64,000 nucleotides of DNA from positions 1-64,000 of the forward strand of contig JAXMCQ010000014.1 of assembly GCA_046349315.1 (NCBI GenBank). Direction: 5' to 3'. This document shows, piece by piece, positions 1 through 7,630 of the stretch (position 1 is the first letter of the stretch; each line of letters opens with the position of its first letter). The stretch is from JAEUMG01 sp046349315. Its GTDB lineage: Bacteria; Pseudomonadota; Alphaproteobacteria; Rhizobiales; Aestuariivirgaceae. Under the pieces are notes generated by a model that had not been told where the DNA came from, did not search any database, and saw only the letters and a list, made by a program, of their open reading frames with translations. The position numbers and the translations under genes were made by a program.

Positions 1-339
1 GCCGAGGAGCGCGACGGTCTTGTCTTTCTGTGCTTGTTTAAGGTCGCGTGCCAAAGCTTCAAAAGTGGGCTCGCCTGGAACTTCCTTTCCGTCCCAATTG
101 GAAAGGGTACCGACTGTATTCGGCAAAGTGTTCTTGATGTCCGGATCGTGGATCGCATTGAACAGCATCACCAGGATCGGCACGAGGAACGTCACGACGA
201 CGAAGAGAAAAAGCGGTGCGATCAGCACTATCGCCTTGAGCCGTTCTCGCCGTTCCGCCTGGCGCAGTCTGACGCGAAGCGGAGTTCCATCAACAGTACG
301 GACGATATCGCTGCCATGCAGCGCTTCGGCAACAGCCAT
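1..339 (-). CDS. ABC transporter permease, polyamine/PotB type (partial)
   Basis: Only the first 113 codons are inside the window; the 3' part runs off the left edge. The start is an ATG reading MAVAEALHGSD. A hydrophilic N-terminus of about 35 residues is followed by a strong membrane segment (about residues 36-60, APLFLFVVVTFLVPILVMLF). An extended periplasmic loop then begins, as in PotB/PotH-type permeases with a long first loop. It lies 63 bp downstream of the binding-protein gene in the same direction, so the two form an operon for uptake of a polyamine-like solute. The family is inferred from the operon partner and the topology, because the EAA loop lies outside the window. Confidence 0.72.
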   Translation of the reverse strand, partial: MAVAEALHGSDIVRTVDGTPLRVRLRQAERRERLKAIVLIAPLFLFVVVTFLVPILVMLFNAIHDPDIKNTLPNTVGTLSNWDGKEVPGEPTFEALARDLKQAQKDKTVALLG

Positions 340-365
340 CGTTTTCTGCAGCCCTCCAGAAGGAA

Positions 366-388
366 GGGAGGGAATTGCGTTCCCTCCC
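366..388 (-). promoter_or_regulatory. intercistronic hairpin between binding-protein and permease genes
   Basis: A perfect 9-bp inverted repeat (GGGAGGGAA, 5-base loop, TTCCCTCCC) sits in the 63-bp gap between the substrate-binding gene and the permease gene. No T-run follows on the minus strand, so it is unlikely to be a strong terminator. Such hairpins often protect the abundant binding-protein mRNA and lower expression of downstream permeases; that role here is inferred. Confidence 0.6.
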
Positions 389-402
389 CCGCTATCGTCA
401 AC

Positions 403-1452
403 TTATTGCGCGAGCCAAGCGTTGAAGCGCTCGCGCAGCTCTTCGCCCTTGTCGGCCCAGAATTGCGGATCAAGGACAAGCGCTGTCTTCATGTTGTCCG
501 GAGCCGTCGGGAGGCTGGCCAGCACATCCGGGTTGATGTTGGGGACGGCATCCATGTTCGCCGGGCCATAGGAGATATAGTTGGTCTGGTCTGCTTGCGG
601 TCCCGGCGACGAAGCGAAAGCAACGAACTTGTATGCCGCATCGAGCTTCGGCGTTCCTTTCGGAATCGCCCACCAGTCCCAGTCAAGGCCCTGCTGGTCC
701 CAGACGATCTTGAACGGCTTCTTGTCGTTCTTGACCGCGTTATAGATACGGCCGTTCCAGGAGGAGACTATGACCGCCTGGCCGTCGGCCAGGATTTGCG
801 GCGGCTGGGCGCCGGCTTCCCACCAGATCACGTCCGACTTGATCGTGTCGAGCTTCTTGAAAGCGCGATCGACGCCCTCCGGCGTGTTGAGCACCTTGTA
901 GACATCGGCCGCCGGCACGCCGTCGGCAATCAGCGCCCATTCGAGATTGACGAACGGGTTCTTCTGCAGCGCCCGCTTGCCGGGGAATTTTTCGAGGTCG
1001 AACAGATCTGCGATCGTAGTCGGGCCAGGATTGAGCTTGGTCGTGTCATAGGCGATGACCGTCGAATAGACGATCGTCGGCACGGCGCAGTCCTGCAGGT
1101 CGCCGCCGATGAACTTGGCGCGGTCAAGTCCGAGCTTGCTCCAGTCGATCGTTTCGAGAATGCCTTCCGCGCAGGCCGCAAGAGCCGTCTGCGTGTCGAC
1201 GTCGACCGCGTCCCAGGTCACGTTCTTGGCTTCGACCATGGCGCGGATCTTGGCGATTTCACCGTTGTATTCTTCTTCGGTAATCTTGTTGCCCTCTTTC
1301 ATATAGGGCTCGTAATAGGCCTTGCGCTGGCTCTCCGAATAAGCGCCGCCCCAGGACGTGATGGTCAGGTCGTCGGCAAAGGCCGAGACCGACGGACCGA
1401 AGGCAACGCCGGCCAGCAGCGCGGCTGTCAGCAGGCTTGAAAGTTTCGTCAT
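403..1452 (-). CDS. ABC transporter periplasmic substrate-binding protein (PotD/COG0687 type)
   Basis: This 349-residue protein has a Sec signal peptide (residues 1-26, ending SVSAFA before DDLTITSWGG). The mature start TITSWGGAYSESQRKAYYEPY is typical of PotD-like extracellular solute-binding proteins for spermidine, putrescine or related cationic solutes. Length fits the family. The start ATG has a GGGAGG Shine-Dalgarno just upstream; another ATG four bases earlier is out of frame. It leads an operon with the permease at 1-339. Exact ligand cannot be read from sequence; proteins of this group also bind other small amines. Confidence 0.88.
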   Translation of the reverse strand: MTKLSSLLTAALLAGVAFGPSVSAFADDLTITSWGGAYSESQRKAYYEPYMKEGNKITEEEYNGEIAKIRAMVEAKNVTWDAVDVDTQTALAACAEGILETIDWSKLGLDRAKFIGGDLQDCAVPTIVYSTVIAYDTTKLNPGPTTIADLFDLEKFPGKRALQKNPFVNLEWALIADGVPAADVYKVLNTPEGVDRAFKKLDTIKSDVIWWEAGAQPPQILADGQAVIVSSWNGRIYNAVKNDKKPFKIVWDQQGLDWDWWAIPKGTPKLDAAYKFVAFASSPGPQADQTNYISYGPANMDAVPNINPDVLASLPTAPDNMKTALVLDPQFWADKGEELRERFNAWLAQ

Positions 1453-1709
1453 CCATAACCTCCCTGCGGCCGGAGACCGGCCGGGTGTTTATATTCAACC
1501 ATGGAGGATGCAACATCAGCAGGCCCGCGTAGGCACGCAGGCAAAGGCTCCCGAAGTCGACTCCTCCCCTTGGCGCCGGGTGCCTTGATGGTTCTCTCTC
1601 GCCAAAAGCGAGCGCCACCTGAAGCAAAAGTCCAACGCCTCGGAAAGGATACTAACGACCTCGCGGGCTCCCCTACAAGGGCTTTTAGTCGCAGGGATAA
1701 GATGATGCG
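1453..1709 (-). other. 257-bp leader/intergenic region upstream of the binding-protein gene
   Basis: Non-coding on both strands as far as I can see. It should carry the promoter and 5' leader of the ABC operon. A perfect 7-bp hairpin (CGGCCGG, loop AGA, CCGGCCG as read on the plus strand) at 1467-1483 abuts the Shine-Dalgarno of the binding-protein gene. I looked for a known riboswitch and could not fit one. Confidence 0.5.
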
Positions 1710-2531
1710 CTACCAGAAGGAGGGTTCGGCTGGGCTGAGTGTTCCGCCGATCCGGATCGGCGCCACATGCAAGGCCAGGCCTGTCCCGTCGTCGGTTTCT
1801 ACCGCAAGTCCGCAGACCGCTGCCGGGCCTTCGGCGGGCTTCAGCCGCTCGACCGGCAATTTTCGGATGAAGCGCGTCAGCGGCTCTTCCTTCCCCATGC
1901 CGATCACCGAGTCATAATCGCCGCACATGCCGGCATCGCTCAAATAGGCGGTGCCGCCCCTGAGGATCACATGGTCGGCCGTCGGTATATGCGTGTGGGT
2001 TCCGACCAGCACGCTCGCGCGCCCGTCGACGAAATGAGCCGCAGCCATTTTCTCCGAGGTTGCCTCGGCGTGAAAATCGATGAGGACGGCATCGCAAGCC
2101 TCGCCCAGGCGACAGGCGTCGAGTTCGTGCTGGAGTGCCGCGAAGGGGTCGTCGAGTTGCGGCTCGATCATCACGCGCCCCATGACATTCATGACGAGTA
2201 CGCGCTGCCCCTTTGCCGTCGTGAAGAGACCAACGCCGCGGCCAGGCGCGCCCGCAGGATAATTGATGGGACGCAGCAATTGCGGCTTGCGCTCGATGAA
2301 GACCAGAGCCTCGCGTTGATCGAAGGCATGGTTGCCGAGGGTCACGACATCGGCGCCGGCATCGACGAGATCATCGAAGATGCTCTCGGTGATGCCAAAA
2401 CCATGCGCGGCATTCTCGCCATTCACGACGACGAGGTCGGGCCGATAACGTTCCCTGAGTCGCGGCAGTTCGCGGCTGACCGCCTCGCGGCCGGTGCGGC
2501 CGACCACGTCGCCCAGGAAAATCAGCCGCAT
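1710..2531 (-). CDS. YmdB-type metallophosphoesterase (TIGR00282 family)
   Basis: A 273-residue protein starting MRLIFLGDVVGRTGR. It carries the dimetal phosphoesterase motifs in order: GD (about residue 7), NGENAAHGFG (about 38-47), GNH (about 67), DFHAEATSEK (about 150) and GTHTHIPTAD (about 177-186). Members of this family hydrolyse 2',3'-cyclic nucleotides. The longer reading starting at 2558 would overlap the upstream gene, and family alignment supports the ATG at 2531, one base after the upstream stop codon. It is probably translationally coupled to the 5-formyl-THF cyclo-ligase gene, a common pairing in this group. Confidence 0.9.
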   Translation of the reverse strand: MRLIFLGDVVGRTGREAVSRELPRLRERYRPDLVVVNGENAAHGFGITESIFDDLVDAGADVVTLGNHAFDQREALVFIERKPQLLRPINYPAGAPGRGVGLFTTAKGQRVLVMNVMGRVMIEPQLDDPFAALQHELDACRLGEACDAVLIDFHAEATSEKMAAAHFVDGRASVLVGTHTHIPTADHVILRGGTAYLSDAGMCGDYDSVIGMGKEEPLTRFIRKLPVERLKPAEGPAAVCGLAVETDDGTGLALHVAPIRIGGTLSPAEPSFW

Positions 2532-2532
2532 G

Positions 2533-3132
2533 TCAGGCGCGCTCCGCCCTGAATGCACCCTTCTCGGTCATGATCCAGTCGAGCGGCTCGTCCCATGTGC
2601 CGTGTGGCACCTCGGCGATCTCCTGTCCGGAATAGGCAATCCCAATTGCGGTGACCGGCTTCAGTGCCCGCAAGCCCGCAAGCGTGCGATCGTAATAGCC
2701 GCCGCCATAGCCGAGCCGGTAACCCCGCCGGTCGAAGGCAAGCATTGGAACGAGCAACACGTCGGGATGTACTTCCGCCGCGCTGTCGAGCGGAATTGGA
2801 ATCTCCCACACGCCGGGTCGCGTCGGCTCGCCCGGCATCCAGGCGCGAAACTGCAGGGGAACGCCTTCGCCGATCACCACCGGCAGGCACGTCGTCCAAC
2901 CTTCGCTTGCAAGCTTGGCCAGCAATGGCAGCACGGTGATTTCGTTCTTGAAGGGAAAGAAACCCGAGACGATCTCATTGCCGCCCCGGTCGATCGGCAG
3001 ACCCGCCTGCGCCAGAGTCAATCCCGCCGTCTCGCCAGCCAACGCATGTGCTTCGACGCGCGCCTTGTTGGCTTGCGTGCGGCAGCGCCGCTTGAGTTCC
3101 ATGATATCGCTGGATCGTTGCACTGCAGTCAT
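2533..3132 (-). CDS. 5-formyltetrahydrofolate cyclo-ligase (MTHFS family)
   Basis: A 199-residue protein of the ATP-dependent enzyme family that converts 5-formyl-THF to 5,10-methenyl-THF, salvaging inhibitory 5-formyl folate in the cytoplasm. Signature residues are near the C-terminal half: PMLAFDRRGYRLGYGGGYYDR, the phosphate/folate-binding loop, about residues 128-148. The gene follows 6S RNA and zapA on the same strand, the classic zapA-ssrS-ygfA order known from many proteobacteria, and ends one base before the metallophosphoesterase start. A second possible start is the Met at residue 11. Confidence 0.93.
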   Translation of the reverse strand: MTAVQRSSDIMELKRRCRTQANKARVEAHALAGETAGLTLAQAGLPIDRGGNEIVSGFFPFKNEITVLPLLAKLASEGWTTCLPVVIGEGVPLQFRAWMPGEPTRPGVWEIPIPLDSAAEVHPDVLLVPMLAFDRRGYRLGYGGGYYDRTLAGLRALKPVTAIGIAYSGQEIAEVPHGTWDEPLDWIMTEKGAFRAERA

Positions 3133-3194
3133 TCTTTACCCTCTCGTCGCAATAAAGTGGCGAGCCACCATGGGCCGTGAGGAGAGTACGATCC

Positions 3195-3342
3195 CGGGTC
3201 CCTACATACGTAGGTGGGCGCCGTGTGCGCGAGACCACGGTCAAGCGCAGGGACAGCTCCCATTCAGAATCGCATAGGCCCCTGGGAAAAGTCTCCACAC
3301 GCACCGGGCAGCCCGCCGAGCCGGTATGTAGGCGCCCCGACC
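3195..3342 (-). ncRNA. ssrS: 6S RNA (alphaproteobacterial type)
   Basis: Located between zapA and the 5-FCL gene on the same strand, the conserved genomic address of 6S RNA. The RNA ends can form a closing stem: CCTACATAC (3332-3324) pairs with GTATGTAGG (3209-3201). Inside are two opposed arms around an open bubble, including the stretches GGGAGCTGTCCCTGCG and GTGGTCTCGC that I recognise from rhizobial 6S RNAs. 6S RNA mimics an open promoter and sequesters sigma-70 RNA polymerase in stationary phase. Exact ends are estimated from the closing stem to within about 10 bases. Confidence 0.85.
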
Positions 3343-3427
3343 GGCGAAATCCAGTCACAGAAGATGACGATCCTGTTGCCCGATTTTGCCGTTGAGTCGG
3401 CACGCCGCGATCGGCGTTTCATCACGC

Positions 3428-3784
3428 CTATTTGGCAAGATCGCGGGCGATCGCTTCCAGTCGCTCAGAGGACTTGTCGAGCCGATCGACAAAGCGCTGT
3501 TCGACATCTTTGGTCTGCTGTTGCGCCTGATTGCGTGATTCGCGCAAAGATCGGATCTGCTCTTCCAGCTCCTCGACGCGCTTGATCGCTTCCGACAGGC
3601 GATCGGCCACCATGAGACCCGACATGACGAGAATGCGGATGTCGCCAACCGAACCGACACTGCGCTTGATGCGCTGCACTTCCGCATCGAGCAGGCGCGC
3701 AAGATCGCGCAAGTGATCTTCCTCGCCGTCGGGACATTGCATCGTATAAGGGCGGTCATTCACCTGGACGATTACTTGCGACAT
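3428..3784 (-). CDS. zapA: cell division protein ZapA
   Basis: A 118-residue protein with an N-terminal ZapA domain (MSQVIVQVNDRPYTMQCPDG, residues 1-20) followed by a long helix and coiled coil with Q/E/R-rich heptads (about 65-118). ZapA binds FtsZ in the cytoplasm and promotes bundling of protofilaments at the Z ring. It lies 10 bp after the DUF4164 gene and upstream of 6S RNA. Length is typical. Confidence 0.92.
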   Translation of the reverse strand: MSQVIVQVNDRPYTMQCPDGEEDHLRDLARLLDAEVQRIKRSVGSVGDIRILVMSGLMVADRLSEAIKRVEELEEQIRSLRESRNQAQQQTKDVEQRFVDRLDKSSERLEAIARDLAK

Positions 3785-3794
3785 CGTCCGTCCC

Positions 3795-4082
3795 TCAACC
3801 GCCGCCCGAATTGCTGTGCAGGACCGCGCGGATGCGCGACATGGCGGCGTCGATCTTGTTCACCGCCTGCTTGTTGGTGCCGACCAATTCCGAAGCCTTG
3901 GAGCGAACATCGTCGAGTTCCTGGGCAAGGCGCGACCGGTCATGGCGCAAGGCATCGGCCTCGCCGGCGACCAGCTTGGCGCGCGCGTCACGCTCCTGGC
4001 TGCGCAGCATGGCCACTTCGACGCGCCTGAGGGCTGCCTCGAACCGGTCGAAGGCATGCTCCATCTTGGTCAGGTCGGCCAT
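3795..4082 (-). CDS. DUF4164 coiled-coil protein
   Basis: A 95-residue, highly charged protein, predicted almost wholly helical with heptads over about residues 5-85 (ending IDAAMSRIRAVLHSNSGGG). It matches the small DUF4164 proteins that sit immediately before zapA in Hyphomicrobiales. The spacing to zapA is 10 bp, so they are co-transcribed and a role linked to division is likely. No enzyme motif is present. Function of the family is unknown to me. Confidence 0.85.
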   Translation of the reverse strand: MADLTKMEHAFDRFEAALRRVEVAMLRSQERDARAKLVAGEADALRHDRSRLAQELDDVRSKASELVGTNKQAVNKIDAAMSRIRAVLHSNSGGG

Positions 4083-4173
4083 GACCGCAACCGCTCGACG
4101 AATCGCACTGTTGAACTCCCCGTGCCCGGTTTCGACAATAAGACTCAGGTCACCGGACCGTCAACAAGGGCCG

Positions 4174-5025
4174 TCAGGGCGCGTTTCCCCGTTTCCGGAA
4201 CTGCGACGGGCTCATGCCGAACCACGCTCGGAAGGTGGCATTGAAGGTGGAAAGATCGCCGAAGCCGGCAGAGAAGGCGACGGCTGAAACCCGCTCGGGC
4301 GTAGTGAGCAACCGACTTGCTGCCCGGCGCAGCCGCAAGCCCAGGAGAAACTGATAGGGCGTCATGCCGATACTGCGCCGGAACACCCGCAGGAAATGGA
4401 ACTTGCTCATCGCGGCAATCCCGGCCAATGCAGCGAGGTCAAGCGCATCCTCGCAATGGCTCTCCATGTGATGGACCGCCCTGCTCACGCGCCGCTCATC
4501 GAGTGCCGAAACCTTTGTGGCTTCGGCGACCGTTCCCGAGAGACTCCGCACCACGATTGTGACGAAGCGCAGGAGCGTCTCCTCGAGTCCAAGCCTGTCA
4601 TGGGCATGACGCTTTGCCTCGAGAAGCGCCGTCTCAAAAAGCATGTCGCGACGCGCTTGCAGCATCGATGCTGGAAAGCGAAAGCGCGAGGAAGCCGCTG
4701 CCGTCGCAGCGATCTCGGCAAAATACTCAGGCTTGAATTGCGCCGACAGGCAGACGTCACCGGCGCTGTGTCCGTGTCCGCAAGAATAGCAGGCACCGTG
4801 ATTGCCGAGCAGCAGAGCACCGGGATGCAACAGCGCCCGCCCGCGTTCGGACACATAGGTGAATGTCCCGGCGAGGACGGTGGCGATCGAAAATGCATCA
4901 TGCCGCTCCTCGAACGGCCGGTCCTGCGGCCCCGCCTCGCAGACATGCTCGTAAAGCGTCCAATCGGCACCGCGCTCCAGGCAGCGCGTCTGCGGTCCGC
5001 TTTGCTGATGCTGTTCGATTTCCAT
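4174..5025 (-). CDS. AraC-family transcriptional regulator
   Basis: A 283-residue protein. Residues about 20-125 form a cupin-like sensing domain with a Cys/His-rich stretch (ACYSCGHGHSAGDVC, about 93-107) that could bind metal or sense thiol-reactive ligands. Residues about 180-283 are a double helix-turn-helix (second helix GFGDLSTFNATFRAWFGMSP, the AraC signature). It is divergent from the VOC protein gene, with a 99-bp shared region between start codons, so that gene is the likely target. The pair interrupts the usual neighbourhood of DUF4164 and tkt. Confidence 0.9.
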   Translation of the reverse strand: MEIEQHQQSGPQTRCLERGADWTLYEHVCEAGPQDRPFEERHDAFSIATVLAGTFTYVSERGRALLHPGALLLGNHGACYSCGHGHSAGDVCLSAQFKPEYFAEIAATAAASSRFRFPASMLQARRDMLFETALLEAKRHAHDRLGLEETLLRFVTIVVRSLSGTVAEATKVSALDERRVSRAVHHMESHCEDALDLAALAGIAAMSKFHFLRVFRRSIGMTPYQFLLGLRLRRAASRLLTTPERVSAVAFSAGFGDLSTFNATFRAWFGMSPSQFRKRGNAP

Positions 5026-5124
5026 CGGCCAACAATAGCAATTTTCCCCAAGCCCGGGAAATGGCGCCGCTCCAAGGTTTGTCAGCAGCGTCGCTGCGCT
5101 GAGTCAAAATCTTGGAGAATCCTC

Positions 5125-5508
5125 ATGCCGATGATCGATCATGTCTCGATCGGCGTGCGCGATATTGCGCGCGCCAAGAAGTTCTATGACGCCGCCCTCA
5201 AACCCTTGGGCTACGCTTGCCTGAGTGAAAGCGAAAGCTCGCTCGGCTATGGCAGCGATGCCGTCGCCTTGTGGATCGGGCGTAGCGACCACCCGGTGGC
5301 AGCCGATCCAAAGTCGGGGTTGCACTTCTGCCTGAGCGCCCCGAGCCGCCGTGCCGTTGCCGCCTTCCACAAGGCGGCGTTGGGAGCCGGCGGCAAGGAC
5401 AATGGACCGGCCGGACTGAGATCCGATTACGGCGAGAATTACTATGCGGCCTTCGTTGTCGATCCCGACGGCTACCGCCTTGAGGCCTATTGCGGAGCCG
5501 CCGAATAG
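5125..5508 (+). CDS. VOC (glyoxalase/bleomycin resistance) family protein
   Basis: A 127-residue protein starting MPMIDHVSIGVRDIARAKKF, a typical vicinal-oxygen-chelate N-terminal strand with H at residue 5, and ending FVVDPDGYRLEAYCG with the conserved DPDG turn and the C-terminal Glu metal ligand. Proteins of this size dimerise and bind a divalent metal; substrates range from lactoylglutathione to antibiotics. A GGAG Shine-Dalgarno lies before the ATG; longer upstream readings in this frame run antisense to the AraC gene and are rejected. Probably regulated by the adjacent AraC protein. Confidence 0.88.
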   Translation: MPMIDHVSIGVRDIARAKKFYDAALKPLGYACLSESESSLGYGSDAVALWIGRSDHPVAADPKSGLHFCLSAPSRRAVAAFHKAALGAGGKDNGPAGLRSDYGENYYAAFVVDPDGYRLEAYCGAAE

Positions 5509-5637
5509 CCTCTGCCGATAGGACTTGGCGGGGGCATCCGTTCCCGCCAAGCCTCGCAAAATCAACAGCATGCAGCGCCATTGACTCGATAAAGACGGCT
5601 GTTATGTCTGACCCCCGCAAAGAACGAGGGTGGCCAG

Positions 5638-7626
5638 GTGAACCAGCAGAATACGAGCGATACGAGCCGCGTCATGGCCAATGCCATTCGTGCGCTCAGC
5701 ATGGATGCCGTGCAGAAGGCCAATTCCGGCCATCCCGGCCTGCCGATGGGCGCTGCGGACCTCGCCACCGCGCTGTTCACGCAGGTCCTCAAATTCGATG
5801 CCGCCGACCCACATTGGCCGGACCGCGACCGGTTCGTGCTCTCCGCCGGCCACGGCTCGATGCTGCTCTATTCGCTGCTTTATCTCCTCGGCTACGAGGA
5901 CATGACGCTCGACCAGATCAAGAATTTCCGCCAGCTCGGGTCCAGCACCGCCGGGCACCCGGAATATGGCCATTCTTCCGGCATCGAAACGACGACCGGT
6001 CCTTTGGGCCAGGGCATTGGCAACGCCGTCGGCATGGCGATTGCCGAACGCCACCTCAACGCCCGTTTCGGCGACGATCTCGTCAATCACCGCACCTACG
6101 CGCTCGTAGGCGACGGCTGCCTGATGGAAGGCATCTCACAGGAGGCGATTGCGCTCGCCGGCCATCTCAAGCTCCACCGCCTCATAGTTCTATTCGACGA
6201 CAATGGCATTTCGATCGACGGCAAGGTCTCTCTTGCGGATTCGACCGACCAGCTCGCGCGCTTCGCCGCTTCGGGCTGGGCGGTAACGCGCGTCGACGGC
6301 TTGTCGCAACCGGAAGTCGCTGCCGCGCTGAAAGCCGCGCACGCTTCCGACCGCCCTTCGCTCATCGCCTGCAAGACGATCATCGGCTTCGGCGCCCCCA
6401 CCAAGCAGGGTACTGCCGCTACTCACGGCTCGCCGCTCGGCCCGGATGAAATTGCCGGCGCCCGCAAAGCACTCGATTGGCCCTACGCGCCGTTCGAGGT
6501 TCCCGCTGATACGCTCAAGGCCTGGCGCGCTGCCGGCAATCGCGGCAAGAGCGATCGTGCCGCCTGGCAATCACGCCTGGCCAAGCATCCGCAGAAGGCC
6601 GAGTTCGAACGCGCCATGTCGGGCCACCTGCCCGACGGCTTTGCCGGCGCCATGGTCACCTACAAGCAGACGCTCGCCGCCAATCCGCCATGGATCGCAA
6701 CACGCAACGCCTCGCAGAACGCCCTCGATGTCATCAATGTCGCTTTGCCGGACACGCTGGGCGGCTCCGCCGACCTGACCGGCTCGAATAACACCAAGTC
6801 CAAGGACATGAAGCCTTTGACCGCAGCCGATTATGGCGGTCGCTACATCCACTACGGCATCCGCGAACACGGTATGGCGGCGGCGATGAACGGCATGGCC
6901 TTGCATGGCGGCGTCATTCCCTATGGCGGCACCTTCCTGTGCTTCACCGACTATTGCCGTCCCTCGATCCGCCTCGCGGCTCTCATGGGCATCAGGGTCA
7001 TCTTCGTCATGACCCATGATTCGATCGGCCTTGGCGAAGACGGGCCCACCCATCAGCCCGTCGAACACATGGCGGCCCTGCGTGTCATTCCCAATCTTCA
7101 CGTGATGCGTCCTTGCGATGCAGTCGAGACCGTCGAATGCTGGGAGATTGCGCTCGCAGCCGAGAAGACGCCGTCGGTCCTGGCCCTCACGCGCCAGAAA
7201 CTGAAGCCGGCGCGCCTTACGTATTCCGCGAAAAATCTCTCGGCGCTCGGTGCCTACGAAGTGGCCCCCTTTGCCAAGAAGTCGAAGGTTGTGATCTTTG
7301 CATCAGGCTCCGAGGTCGAAATTGCCATCGACGCCAAGGCTAAACTCGACGCCGCGGGATTTCCGGCGCGCGTCGTCTCAGTCCCCTCCTTCGATCTCTT
7401 CGAGAAGCAGGGCAAGGCCTACAAGGAAAAGCTCCTCGGCACTGAGAAGATCCGTGTTGCCATCGAGGCCGGTGTGCGCACGACCTGGGATCGCTTCATC
7501 GGCCTGGACGGCATCTTCATCGGCATGACCGGCTTCGGTGCCTCAGGTCCCGCCGAGAAACTCTATGAGCATTTCGGCATCACCGCCGCAGCAGTCGTGA
7601 AGGCAGTGAAGAAGAAGGCGAAGTGA
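5638..7626 (+). CDS. tkt: transketolase
   Basis: A 662-residue thiamine diphosphate enzyme that moves two-carbon units between sugar phosphates in the pentose phosphate (or Calvin) pathway. Visible motifs: AVQKANSGHPGLPMGAAD near the N-terminus, GDGCLMEGISQEA (the ThDP motif, about 160) and DSIGLGEDGPTHQPVEH (about 460-480, substrate phosphate and pyrimidine domain). The start is GTG at 5638; an ATG at residue 13 is an alternative. pgk follows after 4 bp. In most relatives gap sits between these two genes; here it is missing. Confidence 0.95.
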   Translation: MNQQNTSDTSRVMANAIRALSMDAVQKANSGHPGLPMGAADLATALFTQVLKFDAADPHWPDRDRFVLSAGHGSMLLYSLLYLLGYEDMTLDQIKNFRQLGSSTAGHPEYGHSSGIETTTGPLGQGIGNAVGMAIAERHLNARFGDDLVNHRTYALVGDGCLMEGISQEAIALAGHLKLHRLIVLFDDNGISIDGKVSLADSTDQLARFAASGWAVTRVDGLSQPEVAAALKAAHASDRPSLIACKTIIGFGAPTKQGTAATHGSPLGPDEIAGARKALDWPYAPFEVPADTLKAWRAAGNRGKSDRAAWQSRLAKHPQKAEFERAMSGHLPDGFAGAMVTYKQTLAANPPWIATRNASQNALDVINVALPDTLGGSADLTGSNNTKSKDMKPLTAADYGGRYIHYGIREHGMAAAMNGMALHGGVIPYGGTFLCFTDYCRPSIRLAALMGIRVIFVMTHDSIGLGEDGPTHQPVEHMAALRVIPNLHVMRPCDAVETVECWEIALAAEKTPSVLALTRQKLKPARLTYSAKNLSALGAYEVAPFAKKSKVVIFASGSEVEIAIDAKAKLDAAGFPARVVSVPSFDLFEKQGKAYKEKLLGTEKIRVAIEAGVRTTWDRFIGLDGIFIGMTGFGASGPAEKLYEHFGITAAAVVKAVKKKAK

Positions 7627-7630
7627 CGCC

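Noticed and set aside
34..1440. Long plus-strand reading frame opposite the binding-protein gene
   Set aside because: Shadow of high-G+C coding DNA on the minus strand; no ribosome site and Arg/His-rich translation.
1453..1709. Glycine-type riboswitch in the leader
   Set aside because: Short GAGAGA and GGCGCC-AAGGGG segments look suggestive, but the conserved CTCTCAGGC-like strand is absent in that orientation and the order of elements is wrong.
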